From: an uncultured Alphaproteobacteria bacterium
GTDB taxonomy: Bacteria > Pseudomonadota > Alphaproteobacteria > CAAHEQ01 > UBA3637
Direction: 5' to 3'
Assembly: GCA_944392785.1 (NCBI GenBank)
Contig: CALXXW010000023.1
Span: forward strand, 1-64,000
Length of the DNA stretch: 64,000 bases
The notes under the pieces are model-generated. The model had not been told where the DNA came from and ran no database searches. It worked only from the letters and a program-made list of their open reading frames with translations. The translations under genes were made by a program, and so were the position numbers. This document shows, piece by piece, positions 32,820 through 42,235 of the stretch (position 1 is its first letter; the number at the start of each line of letters is the position of its first letter).

Positions 32820-33730
32820 GTTGCCCTCTGAATCAACCATAGAACCAGTTCTTCATATGACATGCCCTTCATTGTCTGAGCTATCTCTGGGACCAATGAA
32901 ATGGGTGTCATACCGGGGTTTGTATTCACCTCTAAAAAAGCAATACGCGACTGTTCTGCACTTGTATCATCATAGCGAAAATCACTACGAGTTATTCCCC
33001 GACACCCCAGTGTGGTATGAACCGTAAAGGCATATGTCATCAACCGCTCATAGACGGCCTTTGGCAACTCGGCCGGGACGACATGACGTGCGGCCCCCGT
33101 CGTATATTTATGTTGGAAATCATAAAACCCTTCTTTCGGTATAATTTCAATGACGCCCATGGGTCCGTCATCCGAAACGGCAACGGACAGCTCTCGTCCG
33201 GCAATATAAGCCTCTTGTAAAACAGATTTGGCTGATTCTAACTCGGTCATGGCACGACGTTTATCGTCCTCATTAAACACTAAATGAACCCCACGGGAAG
33301 AACCTTCGTCATTTGGCTTTATCACATAGGGAAAAGGTAATCCTTCTCCTTTTTCCAAAGCGTCTCGCCTAATCAAACCACCATCGGCTACCGGGACTCC
33401 GACGGCACAGACCAATCGTCGCGTCATATCTTTGTTCATGGCCATAGCTGAGGCCAAAGCTCCCGAATGTGTATAGGGAATTTTCAATAAATTTAGAATG
33501 CCCTGGACACAACCATCTTCGCCATATTTCCCATGCAGAGCATTAAAAACGACGGTTGGCTTTTCTTGTTCTAATCGTCGAATAAACGCGCCTAAATCTT
33601 GCGTTAAATCAATCGGAAAGGCATCATAGCCGTTTCTATGTAAAGCCTCTAACACACCTCTTCCCGTTTGCAGGGATATTTCTCGTTCCGAAGAAATCCC
33701 TCCCATCATCACCGCTATTTTTAAAGCCAT
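32807..33730 (-). CDS. ddl: D-alanine--D-alanine ligase
   Basis: 307 residues, DdlB length. ATP-grasp enzyme that makes D-Ala-D-Ala. ALHGKYGEDGCVQGILNLLKIPYTHSGALASAMAMNKD, KPNDEGSSRGV, and the C-terminal EVNTNPGMTPISLVPE motifs are typical, with conserved Ser and Tyr near KIPYTHSG. It starts immediately after murB and is followed by ftsQ, as in many Alphaproteobacteria. Confidence 0.96.
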   Translation of the reverse strand: MALKIAVMMGGISSEREISLQTGRGVLEALHRNGYDAFPIDLTQDLGAFIRRLEQEKPTVVFNALHGKYGEDGCVQGILNLLKIPYTHSGALASAMAMNKDMTRRLVCAVGVPVADGGLIRRDALEKGEGLPFPYVIKPNDEGSSRGVHLVFNEDDKRRAMTELESAKSVLQEAYIAGRELSVAVSDDGPMGVIEIIPKEGFYDFQHKYTTGAARHVVPAELPKAVYERLMTYAFTVHTTLGCRGITRSDFRYDDTSAEQSRIAFLEVNTNPGMTPISLVPEIAQTMKGMSYEELVLWLIQRATCDV

Positions 33731-34693
33731 TTAATCTATCTCAACCCCCATTTTTTTGATTTCCCATTCTAAGGTAATCCCTTCTTGGCGTCGAACGGCT
33801 TGGACAATACGATTTCCCAATGTTTCAATATCTTTCGCCGTGGCCGAGCCTGTGTTAATTAAAAAATTTGCATGTTTTTCTGATACCATGGCACCTCCCT
33901 CTTTAGCCCCACGCAAGCCAACGTTATCAATCAGCTTCCAGACCTGCAAGCCATCCGGATTTTTAAAGGTTGAGCCGGCCGTCCGTACCCCCTGAGGCTG
34001 TGCCGCTTCACGTTTTTCTTTATACAACCGCATTTTTTCCGTAATATCGTGCGCATCAGGGACCTTTTCTCCTCGCAAACGCGCTTCAACAAACACCCAG
34101 TCATTGGGCAAATAACACTGTCTATAGGCAAAAATCTCCATATCTTTCGGGTTAACCTCTTGCAGTTCGCCATTCGGCATCATCACTGTCAAAGAAACCA
34201 AAACATCCTTTAAAGAGCGTTTAAAAGCCCCGGCATTCATGCGTATACCGCCACCTAAAGACCCTGGGATTCCCGACATAAATTCAAAACCGGCAATACT
34301 GTTTTTTTCGGCGAATCGAGCGATTTCCATTAAAGAAGCCCCGGCTCCGCAAATCAATGTTTCACCTTCTAATGAGATACGACTAAAAGGTTGCCCTAAA
34401 TGGATAACGATACCGGGTATACCGCCGTCTCGAATCAACACATTACTTCCGGAGCCCAAAATCGTGCATGGCTCATTGGGCATAAAACGCATCATTAAAG
34501 AAAGATCATCTATATCTGCCGGTTCGAAATAGACCTCTGCGGCACCGCCGACGCCGAACCAATTTTTTTTATGAAGAGGCTCGGATGCTCGTAAAATACC
34601 ACGAACCGGCGGCAAGCGATCAATTAAGTTTATGTTTTTCCGACAAAGCCGCTGTAAAAATGATTTGGAACATATTTTATTTAATAATCCCAT
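33731..34693 (-). CDS. murB: UDP-N-acetylenolpyruvoylglucosamine reductase MurB
   Basis: 320 residues. FAD enzyme that reduces UDP-GlcNAc-enolpyruvate to UDP-MurNAc. The FAD-binding LGSGSNVLIRDGG, SGIPGSLGGGIRMNAGAF, AGSTFKNP (catalytic Ser) and EWEIKKMG (catalytic Glu) motifs are all visible. Type II MurB without the Tyr loop insertion. Abuts ddl and follows murC by three bases. Confidence 0.97.
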   Translation of the reverse strand: MGLLNKICSKSFLQRLCRKNINLIDRLPPVRGILRASEPLHKKNWFGVGGAAEVYFEPADIDDLSLMMRFMPNEPCTILGSGSNVLIRDGGIPGIVIHLGQPFSRISLEGETLICGAGASLMEIARFAEKNSIAGFEFMSGIPGSLGGGIRMNAGAFKRSLKDVLVSLTVMMPNGELQEVNPKDMEIFAYRQCYLPNDWVFVEARLRGEKVPDAHDITEKMRLYKEKREAAQPQGVRTAGSTFKNPDGLQVWKLIDNVGLRGAKEGGAMVSEKHANFLINTGSATAKDIETLGNRIVQAVRRQEGITLEWEIKKMGVEID

Positions 34694-34696
34694 CTA

Positions 34697-36091
34697 TCAT
34701 CTCCTTTTTTTTAAGACTTTCACTAACCTGACGGCATGTGCGGAAATAGAGCCGGCTCCCAGATACACCACAGTATCCAACGGACGCATTTTGCTATCAA
34801 TCAAAGCCGGCAAATCCTCTAAAGACGGGCAGTATACAACCCGGGGATGATTCAACTGCAACACCTGAGCAAAAGCAGAGCCGCTCACCCCATCTATCGG
34901 TTTTTCTCCGGCGGCATACACATCGGTGACAATCACCTGATAGGCATCCGAAAAAGCCGTCAAAAAATCATCCCACAAATCATGTAAACGACTATATCTA
35001 TGGGGTTGAAACACGGCGATGACCCGTCCTTGAGTGTTCTCTTTTAGAGCTTTTAACGAGGCCTTAATTTCCGTGGGATGATGCGCATAGTCGTCATAGA
35101 CCATCACATCTCCGATCCTACCGCGAGGCGTTAAACGTCGTTGTATTCCCTTAAACGAAGCCAACGCTTTTTTAATCACTTTATCCGAGATTCCCAATTC
35201 AACACCCACGGCAATCGCCGCCAAGGCATTTTGAACATTATGAATACCCAACATGGATAATGTGATATCTTTTATTTTATGAAATTTATTACCTTGTTTT
35301 ATAAAAGCATCAAATACACTGCAAGTCCCCTGATGCCGGATATGATCCGCATGAACATCGGCCTTTTTATCCAACCCATACGAGATAATACGCCGCCCCC
35401 GTATGTGCTCAACGACCTCACGAACAACGGGATGATCAACACAAGCCACCGAAAAACCATAGAAAGACGTATGATCGATAAAAATACGATAAGCATCCTT
35501 CATTCTGTCAAATGTTTGATAAAAATCCATATGTTCCGGTTCTATGTTTGTAATTACCGAAATAGTTGTCGGCAGTCTCAAGAAAGAGCCGTCTGACTCA
35601 TCTGCTTCGACCACCACATAATCCCCTTTGCCCAAGCGGGCGTTTGAGGCATGAGCATTCAAAATACCACCGATAATAAAACTCGGCTTTTTATGGGCCT
35701 CGATTAACACACTGGCTATCAATGAAGAGGTTGTTGTTTTCCCATGTGTTCCCGAAATACAAATACTCTGTTTATACTTTAAAATCTCCGCCAACATTTC
35801 CGAGCGGTGTGCAATCGGTAATCCGGCTTGTTTAGCTGCCAACAACTCCGGATTATCTGGTTGGATGGCCGAAGAAATAACAACGGCATCTGCATGATCC
35901 ACATGTGACGCTTCATGACCGATGAAGACAGGTATGCCTTTTTGAGACAAGCGCAACGTATTGGCATTTTCCCGAGCATCCGAGCCCTGAACGGCAACCC
36001 CTAAATCATCCAACATTTCGGCTATAGCGCTCATCCCGATTCCCCCGATACCGATAAAATGAATGCGCTTCAGCGGCATAGTTAGTTTCAT
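34697..36091 (-). CDS. murC: UDP-N-acetylmuramate--L-alanine ligase MurC
   Basis: 464 residues, family length. Adds L-Ala to UDP-MurNAc. IHFIGIGGIGMSAIAEML (UDP-binding), ISGTHGKTTTSSLIA (ATP loop), EADESDGSFL and VYDDYAHHPTEIKAS are all present. In the next step D-Glu is normally added by MurD, whose gene is not in this cluster. Two-base gap after murG. Confidence 0.97.
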   Translation of the reverse strand: MKLTMPLKRIHFIGIGGIGMSAIAEMLDDLGVAVQGSDARENANTLRLSQKGIPVFIGHEASHVDHADAVVISSAIQPDNPELLAAKQAGLPIAHRSEMLAEILKYKQSICISGTHGKTTTSSLIASVLIEAHKKPSFIIGGILNAHASNARLGKGDYVVVEADESDGSFLRLPTTISVITNIEPEHMDFYQTFDRMKDAYRIFIDHTSFYGFSVACVDHPVVREVVEHIRGRRIISYGLDKKADVHADHIRHQGTCSVFDAFIKQGNKFHKIKDITLSMLGIHNVQNALAAIAVGVELGISDKVIKKALASFKGIQRRLTPRGRIGDVMVYDDYAHHPTEIKASLKALKENTQGRVIAVFQPHRYSRLHDLWDDFLTAFSDAYQVIVTDVYAAGEKPIDGVSGSAFAQVLQLNHPRVVYCPSLEDLPALIDSKMRPLDTVVYLGAGSISAHAVRLVKVLKKRR

Positions 36092-36093
36092 GT

Positions 36094-37203
36094 TTAATCT
36101 CCTTTGATGATATCTACGACGGCGTCAGCCATTTTATCCGCCGCTTGAGGCTCAGCCAAGCGCAAAGCCTGTTTTGCCGTTTCGGCTAACAATTCCGGTT
36201 GTTTCATTAACGTTTCCAAGCGTTCGGCAAAAAGAGCCGGTTTAAAATTTTTCTCCACAAACAACCATCCGGCCCCCGCATCACAAAAGACACGTGCATT
36301 TTCCATTTGATGATTATCTGCCGCCGTCGGTAGAGGAAATAAAAGCGCCGGACGCCCCACAATCATCGCTTCCGTCAACGTAGAAGAGCCGGCGCGCCCG
36401 ATCAACAAATGACAGGCGGATAAAAGCTCGGGCATATTGGAAAAGAATGATGACAACGTCACTTTCCCGAAAGCGGCTTTTTTATACAACGCCTGAACGG
36501 CAGCCATATCTTCGGGACGAACCTGTTGAGTCAAATGAATCTGTTTTTGCAGTTCTTCCGGCAATAATAAAAGGCTTTTAGCTAACTTCGTTGAAAAAAA
36601 GTGAGCCCCTTGACTACCCCCGAAAATAAGCAGATGAAAAGGCTTACTACGTGTTGGATAAGGTGTTGCCGCAACTTTCAAAATAGCCGGACGCGCCGGT
36701 TGACCAACCGGAATTTGTGGCACATCTGTCGGTACACGCTGTGTCGGCATAAACGATGTGGCGATAGCGCGCACCCCTTTAGCCAACATACGATTAGCTC
36801 TGCCAAGAACGGCGTTTTGTTCATGTAAAATAACCGGTATTTTCAACAAATGGGCCGCCATCACACCCGGGATAGAAGCATATCCCCCAAACCCAACGAC
36901 AACGGATGGCTTTAGTTTCATCAGCAATAAGCCGGCCTGAGCTGTTCCGTACAATAATTTAACCGCGGCTATTCCCTTATGAAAAAGCGAACCGCCAGCC
37001 ACGTGCTCGGCCGAGACACAATAGGTCTTTACGCCTTTGAGCCGTTGAAAAGAGGTCCCTCTTTTATCGGTAATAAAAACCACTCGGAACCCACGATTAA
37101 GAAGGGCCTCAGCAATAGCTTCGGCAGGAAAAATATGTCCACCGCTTCCCCCTGTCGTAATGACGATGAGCTGTGTGTGTTTTTGATGTTTTTGTCGGTT
37201 CAT
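36094..37203 (-). CDS. murG: Lipid II-forming GlcNAc transferase MurG
   Basis: 369 residues. Transfers GlcNAc to lipid I on the inner face of the membrane. GGSGGHIFPAEAIAEAL (residues 17-33), HEQNAVLGRANRML, FGGSQGAHFFS and RAGSSTLTEAM are the conserved donor and acceptor motifs. It overlaps ftsW by four bases. Confidence 0.97.
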   Translation of the reverse strand: MNRQKHQKHTQLIVITTGGSGGHIFPAEAIAEALLNRGFRVVFITDKRGTSFQRLKGVKTYCVSAEHVAGGSLFHKGIAAVKLLYGTAQAGLLLMKLKPSVVVGFGGYASIPGVMAAHLLKIPVILHEQNAVLGRANRMLAKGVRAIATSFMPTQRVPTDVPQIPVGQPARPAILKVAATPYPTRSKPFHLLIFGGSQGAHFFSTKLAKSLLLLPEELQKQIHLTQQVRPEDMAAVQALYKKAAFGKVTLSSFFSNMPELLSACHLLIGRAGSSTLTEAMIVGRPALLFPLPTAADNHQMENARVFCDAGAGWLFVEKNFKPALFAERLETLMKQPELLAETAKQALRLAEPQAADKMADAVVDIIKGD

Positions 37204-38324
37204 TCCAACCCCCTACTTAATGTATGACGACGTGTCAACGCTAAAATCACCCCAAAGGCAAACCCGATAGAAACCAACGACGAGCCACCATAGGATATGA
37301 ACGGTAGTGTCATTCCCTTTGTCGGCATCAAATTCAAAGTCGACCCCATATTGACAATAACCTGAAAAGCTATCTGTGTCAACAATCCTCCAACGGCAAT
37401 TTGACAAAAATAGTTATTTTCTTTACGAATTAACCAAAACCCGCGCAACAATAAAAAAGCGAAAACCAAAACCAATCCGGCCGTTAAAACAAACCCGAAT
37501 TCTTCGGCCGAAACAGCTAATATAAAATCTGTATGCGCATCCGGCAAATCATACTTGACGATACCCTCTCCCGGTCCTTTTCCGAATAAGCCGGCATTTC
37601 TTAAAGTTTCCATGGATTTTTCGACTTGATAAGCCTCTCCTTGCTCTGGGCTTAGGAAGCGATCAATTCGAACACGAACATGATCTAACAAAAAATAACC
37701 GGCTGTACTTAAAAGAGACAAAACACCTCCCAACAACCCTATTAAGTACTTTGGGATACCGGCCAAAAATAGCTCGGCAGCCAAGATGGCCGTCAACGTT
37801 AAGGTCATACCAAAATCCGGTTGCCGAAACAATAAAAAGCCACAGATACCATATAGAACAAAGGACAAAATATATCCGTGGAAATTCTTAATCAATCGAG
37901 CCGAAGCCAACAACCAAGCGCAAACAACGGCAAAGGCCGGTTTTAAAAACTCAGACGGTTGAATACTGCCCAAAACGCCCAGATAAATCCAACGGCGAGC
38001 CCCTTTCACCTCCTCGCCCACAAGCAATACATAGACCATTCCCAGCAAAGAAATGACGAACACCAGTCCGGCAATTCTTCGCACGATTTTAAGCGGCAAG
38101 ACAGAAATAACCAATAACACGCCTATGGCCGGCACTAAAAAAATCAATTGTCGATAAACAAAATGAAAAGCGCTCAGATGATTTCTTTCGGCCACACCGG
38201 GACCGGCGGCAAAAATCAAGAAAATACCGAATAGAATCAAGATAAAAACGCCATATAAAATCCCCTTATCCAAGCTACGATAAGCGTCCAAATAATTGCG
38301 AATCAGTTTGATAAGCCATGCCAT
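37200..38324 (-). CDS. ftsW: SEDS peptidoglycan polymerase FtsW
   Basis: 374 residues, about ten membrane helices. With its partner FtsI it polymerises septal peptidoglycan from lipid II. WIYLGVLGSIQPSEFLKPAF, RQPDFGMTLTL, and the C-terminal MPTKGMTLPFISYGGSSLVS are SEDS signatures, including the catalytic Asp region. It begins three bases after mraY; the usual murD between the two is missing. Confidence 0.96.
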   Translation of the reverse strand: MAWLIKLIRNYLDAYRSLDKGILYGVFILILFGIFLIFAAGPGVAERNHLSAFHFVYRQLIFLVPAIGVLLVISVLPLKIVRRIAGLVFVISLLGMVYVLLVGEEVKGARRWIYLGVLGSIQPSEFLKPAFAVVCAWLLASARLIKNFHGYILSFVLYGICGFLLFRQPDFGMTLTLTAILAAELFLAGIPKYLIGLLGGVLSLLSTAGYFLLDHVRVRIDRFLSPEQGEAYQVEKSMETLRNAGLFGKGPGEGIVKYDLPDAHTDFILAVSAEEFGFVLTAGLVLVFAFLLLRGFWLIRKENNYFCQIAVGGLLTQIAFQVIVNMGSTLNLMPTKGMTLPFISYGGSSLVSIGFAFGVILALTRRHTLSRGLE

Positions 38325-38327
38325 ATG

Positions 38328-39410
38328 CTACCTCAATTTTAACGTTGCCAAAGCCAACAAGGCCAGTAGGATGGAAATAATCCAAAACCGAACGACAACG
38401 GTTGTTTCCGACCAACCTTTTTTTTCAAAATGATGGTGCAGCGGAGCCATTAAAAACACCCTTTTCCCTCGTAATTTATATGACCCGACCTGAATAATAT
38501 CCGACAAGGCTTCTGCCACAAAAACGCCGCCGGCGATAGCCAAGACAATCTCATGCTTGGTAGCGACGGCCAAAGCGCCCAAAGCGCCTCCCAGAGCCAA
38601 TGAACCGGTATCTCCCATAAATACCTGAGCGGGATGTGCATTATACCATAAAAAGCCCAACGTCCCTCCGATTAACGCTCCACAAAAAACAGCCAATTCA
38701 CCGGCGTCACGAATATGATGAAGTTGTAAATAAGTCGCATAATCAATACGACCAATCACATAGGCAATCACCATAAAAACAAGCGTCGTCATAATCACCG
38801 GTACACTGACCAGCCCATCCAAACCATCTGTCAAATTGACCGCATTTGCCGTTCCGACCATAACGAATAAAACGAATGGGATATAAAACCAGCCTAAATC
38901 CAAAAAGATATTTTTAAAAAACGGGATTGTTAGGGTTGTTGCCATAGAACCATCTTCCAAATAAATCATCCCCAAACACGCAACAAAGCTCATGAAAAAC
39001 TCGACAAGCAAGCGTTTTTTCCCGGAAATACCCGCTGTATTTCGGCGTGTTAATTTCAAATAATCATCTAGGAACCCAACGGCCCCAAATGCTAAAAATA
39101 CCCCCAAAACAAGCCAAATATAAGGGTTTGTCCAACGTGCCCACAGAAAAGTAGCACACACACCGGCAACAATAATCATCAAACCGCCCATGGTGGGGGT
39201 ACCTTTTTTGGCTTGATGCGTTTCGGGCCCTGCGGATCGGATAGGTTGGCCGGCTCCCTGCATCTGCTTTAAGTGTCGTATCAGAGCGGGTCCTATCAGC
39301 AAAGCAATCATGAAAGCCGTCACCAAAGCCCCGCCCGCACGAAAAGTCAAATAGCGAAACACGTTGAACACGGATATATCTTGAGCCAAATACGACAGCC
39401 AGAACAACAT
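38328..39410 (-). CDS. mraY: Phospho-N-acetylmuramoyl-pentapeptide transferase MraY
   Basis: 360 residues, ten membrane helices. Makes lipid I from UDP-MurNAc-pentapeptide and undecaprenyl phosphate. GTPTMGGLMII, GFLDDYLKLTRRNTAGISGKKRL, NAVNLTDGLDGL, AHPAQVFMGDTGSLALGGALG and MAPLHHHFEKKGWSE are the catalytic motifs, all intact. The start codon shares one base with the murE/F stop (TAATG). Confidence 0.97.
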   Translation of the reverse strand: MLFWLSYLAQDISVFNVFRYLTFRAGGALVTAFMIALLIGPALIRHLKQMQGAGQPIRSAGPETHQAKKGTPTMGGLMIIVAGVCATFLWARWTNPYIWLVLGVFLAFGAVGFLDDYLKLTRRNTAGISGKKRLLVEFFMSFVACLGMIYLEDGSMATTLTIPFFKNIFLDLGWFYIPFVLFVMVGTANAVNLTDGLDGLVSVPVIMTTLVFMVIAYVIGRIDYATYLQLHHIRDAGELAVFCGALIGGTLGFLWYNAHPAQVFMGDTGSLALGGALGALAVATKHEIVLAIAGGVFVAEALSDIIQVGSYKLRGKRVFLMAPLHHHFEKKGWSETTVVVRFWIISILLALLALATLKLR

Positions 39411-42232
39411 TATTTACTTCCTTTCAAAGCCTCAACAACAACCTTCAACCCTGTGCCGTTTGAAGCCTTAACCAGCACTGCATCATTTTCCTGTAAATCT
39501 TTTTGAAGCACCTCTATTAAATCACGAGGCTCTTCGACCGCCCGTGCGCGCATATCATCGGGAAGAGTTTGAAACAGTTCATTCATCAAAGGACCCACCG
39601 TGTAAACCCGTTGGATATGATGGCGTATCAAAACGTCTTTTAATGCCATATGCAGTGCCGGACCTTCGGCTCCCAATTCACGCATATCTCCCAAAACAGC
39701 TATGCGCCGACCGGCCGTCATTAACCCCAGTGTTTCAATGGATGCCGCCATAGAGGCCGGATTAGCATTATAAGCATCATCAATCAAAACCACGTTTTTG
39801 CCCGAAGGAAGCGTCACGACAAATTGTGCTCCACGCCCTATGGCCGGATGAGCCTTTGAAAGTGAAGCCATGGCTTTTTCGACATCAGCTCCGACGGCCT
39901 CGACCACACCCAATACAGCCAAAGCATTCATCGCAAAGTGCTGACCTAAAAAATGCAAAAGGAAGTGATACTCTTTTTGATGCCACCTCATTTTGACACG
40001 GGTATCTAAGCCATCTGTTTCCGTAGAAAGCAAACAAAAATCCGCTTTTTCATGTGTGCCGAAAGATGTTGTATGCATAATACCCTGTTGTTTCAAGGCT
40101 TTCACAAAAAAGTCGTAAAATGCATTATCTCTATTCAAGACGGCGGTTCCTTCTCGCGTTTGATATTCAAAAATTTCAGCTTTGGCCGCCGCAATATCTT
40201 CTTCTGTTTTGAAAAAGGCCCGATGTGCCGAAGCCAGAGACACAATCACCGTTATATCCGGACGCACAATATCCGATAGCTCTAACATTTCACCGGCATG
40301 ATTCATCCCCATTTCAACAATTGCATAACGTGTATTCAAGGGGATTCGTGTCATTGTCAAGGGCACGCCGATTTGATTATTTAAATTACCCGAGGTTGCG
40401 AACGTCGGTCCCTGATCCGCCAAGACGGTTTTTAACATTTCTTTGGTTGTTGTTTTACCGGAGCTTCCCGTGATACCGATAAAGATAGCCTCACTCCGCA
40501 TACGGGCAAAACGTGCCAAATTTTCCAAAGCTTTTTGTGTATCGGCAACAATGATTTGCTTTTGAGGAGGCACACCTTCCACCATCTGACTTACCAAGCA
40601 AACGGCGGCACCTTTTTCAACGGCCTGAGCCACATAGTGATGTCCGTCTGCCTTGTCTCCTTTCAAGGCAATATACATGTCACCGGCTTTCAATGTCCGC
40701 GTATCAATAGAAACATCAAACACCGTAATAAGAGGAGAGACGGGAACCGATAATGCCAGAGATAATTCCTGCGCTGACCATAACATGGTTTGCTCTCGCT
40801 TCATAACTGCCAGACGCGCCTCTTCTCTATCGCTGAAAGCATAGGAAATACCGTGAATCTGCTGACCCGTTTCATGCCCTTTTCCAGCCAATAATAAGAC
40901 ATCGTCTTTCTGTAAGCTTTGAACAGCTTCCAGAATTGCTTGTGCTCGATTAGCCACTTCGATTCCCCGAGGGCAAGCAACTTTAATCTCATTTCGAATA
41001 ATATCCGCCTCTTCAAAACGCGGATTGTCGTCCGTGATATAGACACGATCCGCCAATCGTTCGGCGATAGCTCCCATCTGAGGACGTTTCCCTTTATCTC
41101 GATTTCCGCCGCAACCGAACAAACAGACCAATCGCCCTTTCGTATGTGCTCGCAAAGATAACAGGACACGCTCTAAAGCGTCCGGCGTATGCGCATAATC
41201 CACAAAAATCTGAGCGCCGTTTTTCAACGAGGCAACCAACTCCATCCGTCCTGCCGGTGCCGTTAGTTGCGGCAGAATTGCCATGACTTTTTCGATAGGA
41301 GCCCCCACACCGACACATAACCCCACAGCAGCCAAGATATTCATTGCCTGAAATGCCCCGGCAATATTTACCGTCACCTGATAATGCTTGCCCCATGCCT
41401 CAATCTCCAACGTCTGTCCCATTTCCGTTGCGGCAAGCGACACCAATGTTAGATCTTGTCCCTTTTCCCCATATGACAAGATTCGATGTCCTGTTTGTTG
41501 ACATACATGTCGGATATAATCATACTCTGGGATATCAGCATTCAGGACGGCCACTCCTTCCGGGCACAAATATGTGGTAAACAGTTTCAACTTAGCCTCT
41601 AGATAGGCCTCCATGGTTTTATGATAATCCAGGTGGTCCCGCGTGATATTCGTAAAAGCGGCCGCCTGAAAAAGATGCCCCTGCAATCGTCCCTGTTCCA
41701 AGCCATGGCTGGACGCCTCCAAAGCAACCAACTGTCCGCCGGCTGACGCAAACTGATGTAAATCACGATTAAGTGTCACCGCATCCGGTGTTGTCATACG
41801 ACCTGAGTGCGTATAAACGGGAGATTCCATTCCTATTGTTCCCAAACTGGCTGAGACGGTTCCCAAAGCATTCATTATCTGCCGCACAAAGAACACCGTA
41901 GACGTTTTACCATTCGTTCCCGTGACAGCCACTTTAGTCAGATTGTCAGAAGGATATAAAAGACTGGCCAGATGAGAGGCCATTTCACGCGCTTTTTCGT
42001 CCACAATAACCGGCACCTCTGCTGCTGTCGGTGTTTCGGACAAAATGGCGACAGCTCCGTTTTGGACAGCCTCGGGAATAAAATGAGCGCCATCTGCTTT
42101 TGCACCCTTTAAGGCGACAAACAAGTCACCCGGCTGCACTTTTGATGCTTCAAGGCTCAGACCATTCACCTCGAGATCCTGAGACAACACCACGGGATGA
42201 TTGATACGCTTAAATAAAGTTGACAATAACAT
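39410..42232 (-). CDS. murE/murF: MurE-MurF fusion ligase
   Basis: 940 residues. Residues 1 to about 478 are a complete MurE: TGTNGKTST (104-112), the SSHGLEQGR region and TDDNPRFEE (DNPR at 402-405), the meso-diaminopimelate-specific motif. Residues from about 484 are a complete MurF: SIDTRTLKAGDMYIALKG, GITGSSGKTTTKEML (586-600), EMGMNHAGEM and DDAYNANPASM. Both active sites look intact, with only a few linker residues between. The protein would add DAP and then D-Ala-D-Ala. Fusions of this pair are known in a few bacteria such as Bordetella; the usual arrangement is two genes. Single start with no internal SD seen at the junction. Confidence 0.95.
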   Translation of the reverse strand: MLLSTLFKRINHPVVLSQDLEVNGLSLEASKVQPGDLFVALKGAKADGAHFIPEAVQNGAVAILSETPTAAEVPVIVDEKAREMASHLASLLYPSDNLTKVAVTGTNGKTSTVFFVRQIMNALGTVSASLGTIGMESPVYTHSGRMTTPDAVTLNRDLHQFASAGGQLVALEASSHGLEQGRLQGHLFQAAAFTNITRDHLDYHKTMEAYLEAKLKLFTTYLCPEGVAVLNADIPEYDYIRHVCQQTGHRILSYGEKGQDLTLVSLAATEMGQTLEIEAWGKHYQVTVNIAGAFQAMNILAAVGLCVGVGAPIEKVMAILPQLTAPAGRMELVASLKNGAQIFVDYAHTPDALERVLLSLRAHTKGRLVCLFGCGGNRDKGKRPQMGAIAERLADRVYITDDNPRFEEADIIRNEIKVACPRGIEVANRAQAILEAVQSLQKDDVLLLAGKGHETGQQIHGISYAFSDREEARLAVMKREQTMLWSAQELSLALSVPVSPLITVFDVSIDTRTLKAGDMYIALKGDKADGHHYVAQAVEKGAAVCLVSQMVEGVPPQKQIIVADTQKALENLARFARMRSEAIFIGITGSSGKTTTKEMLKTVLADQGPTFATSGNLNNQIGVPLTMTRIPLNTRYAIVEMGMNHAGEMLELSDIVRPDITVIVSLASAHRAFFKTEEDIAAAKAEIFEYQTREGTAVLNRDNAFYDFFVKALKQQGIMHTTSFGTHEKADFCLLSTETDGLDTRVKMRWHQKEYHFLLHFLGQHFAMNALAVLGVVEAVGADVEKAMASLSKAHPAIGRGAQFVVTLPSGKNVVLIDDAYNANPASMAASIETLGLMTAGRRIAVLGDMRELGAEGPALHMALKDVLIRHHIQRVYTVGPLMNELFQTLPDDMRARAVEEPRDLIEVLQKDLQENDAVLVKASNGTGLKVVVEALKGSK

Positions 42233-42235
42233 TTT

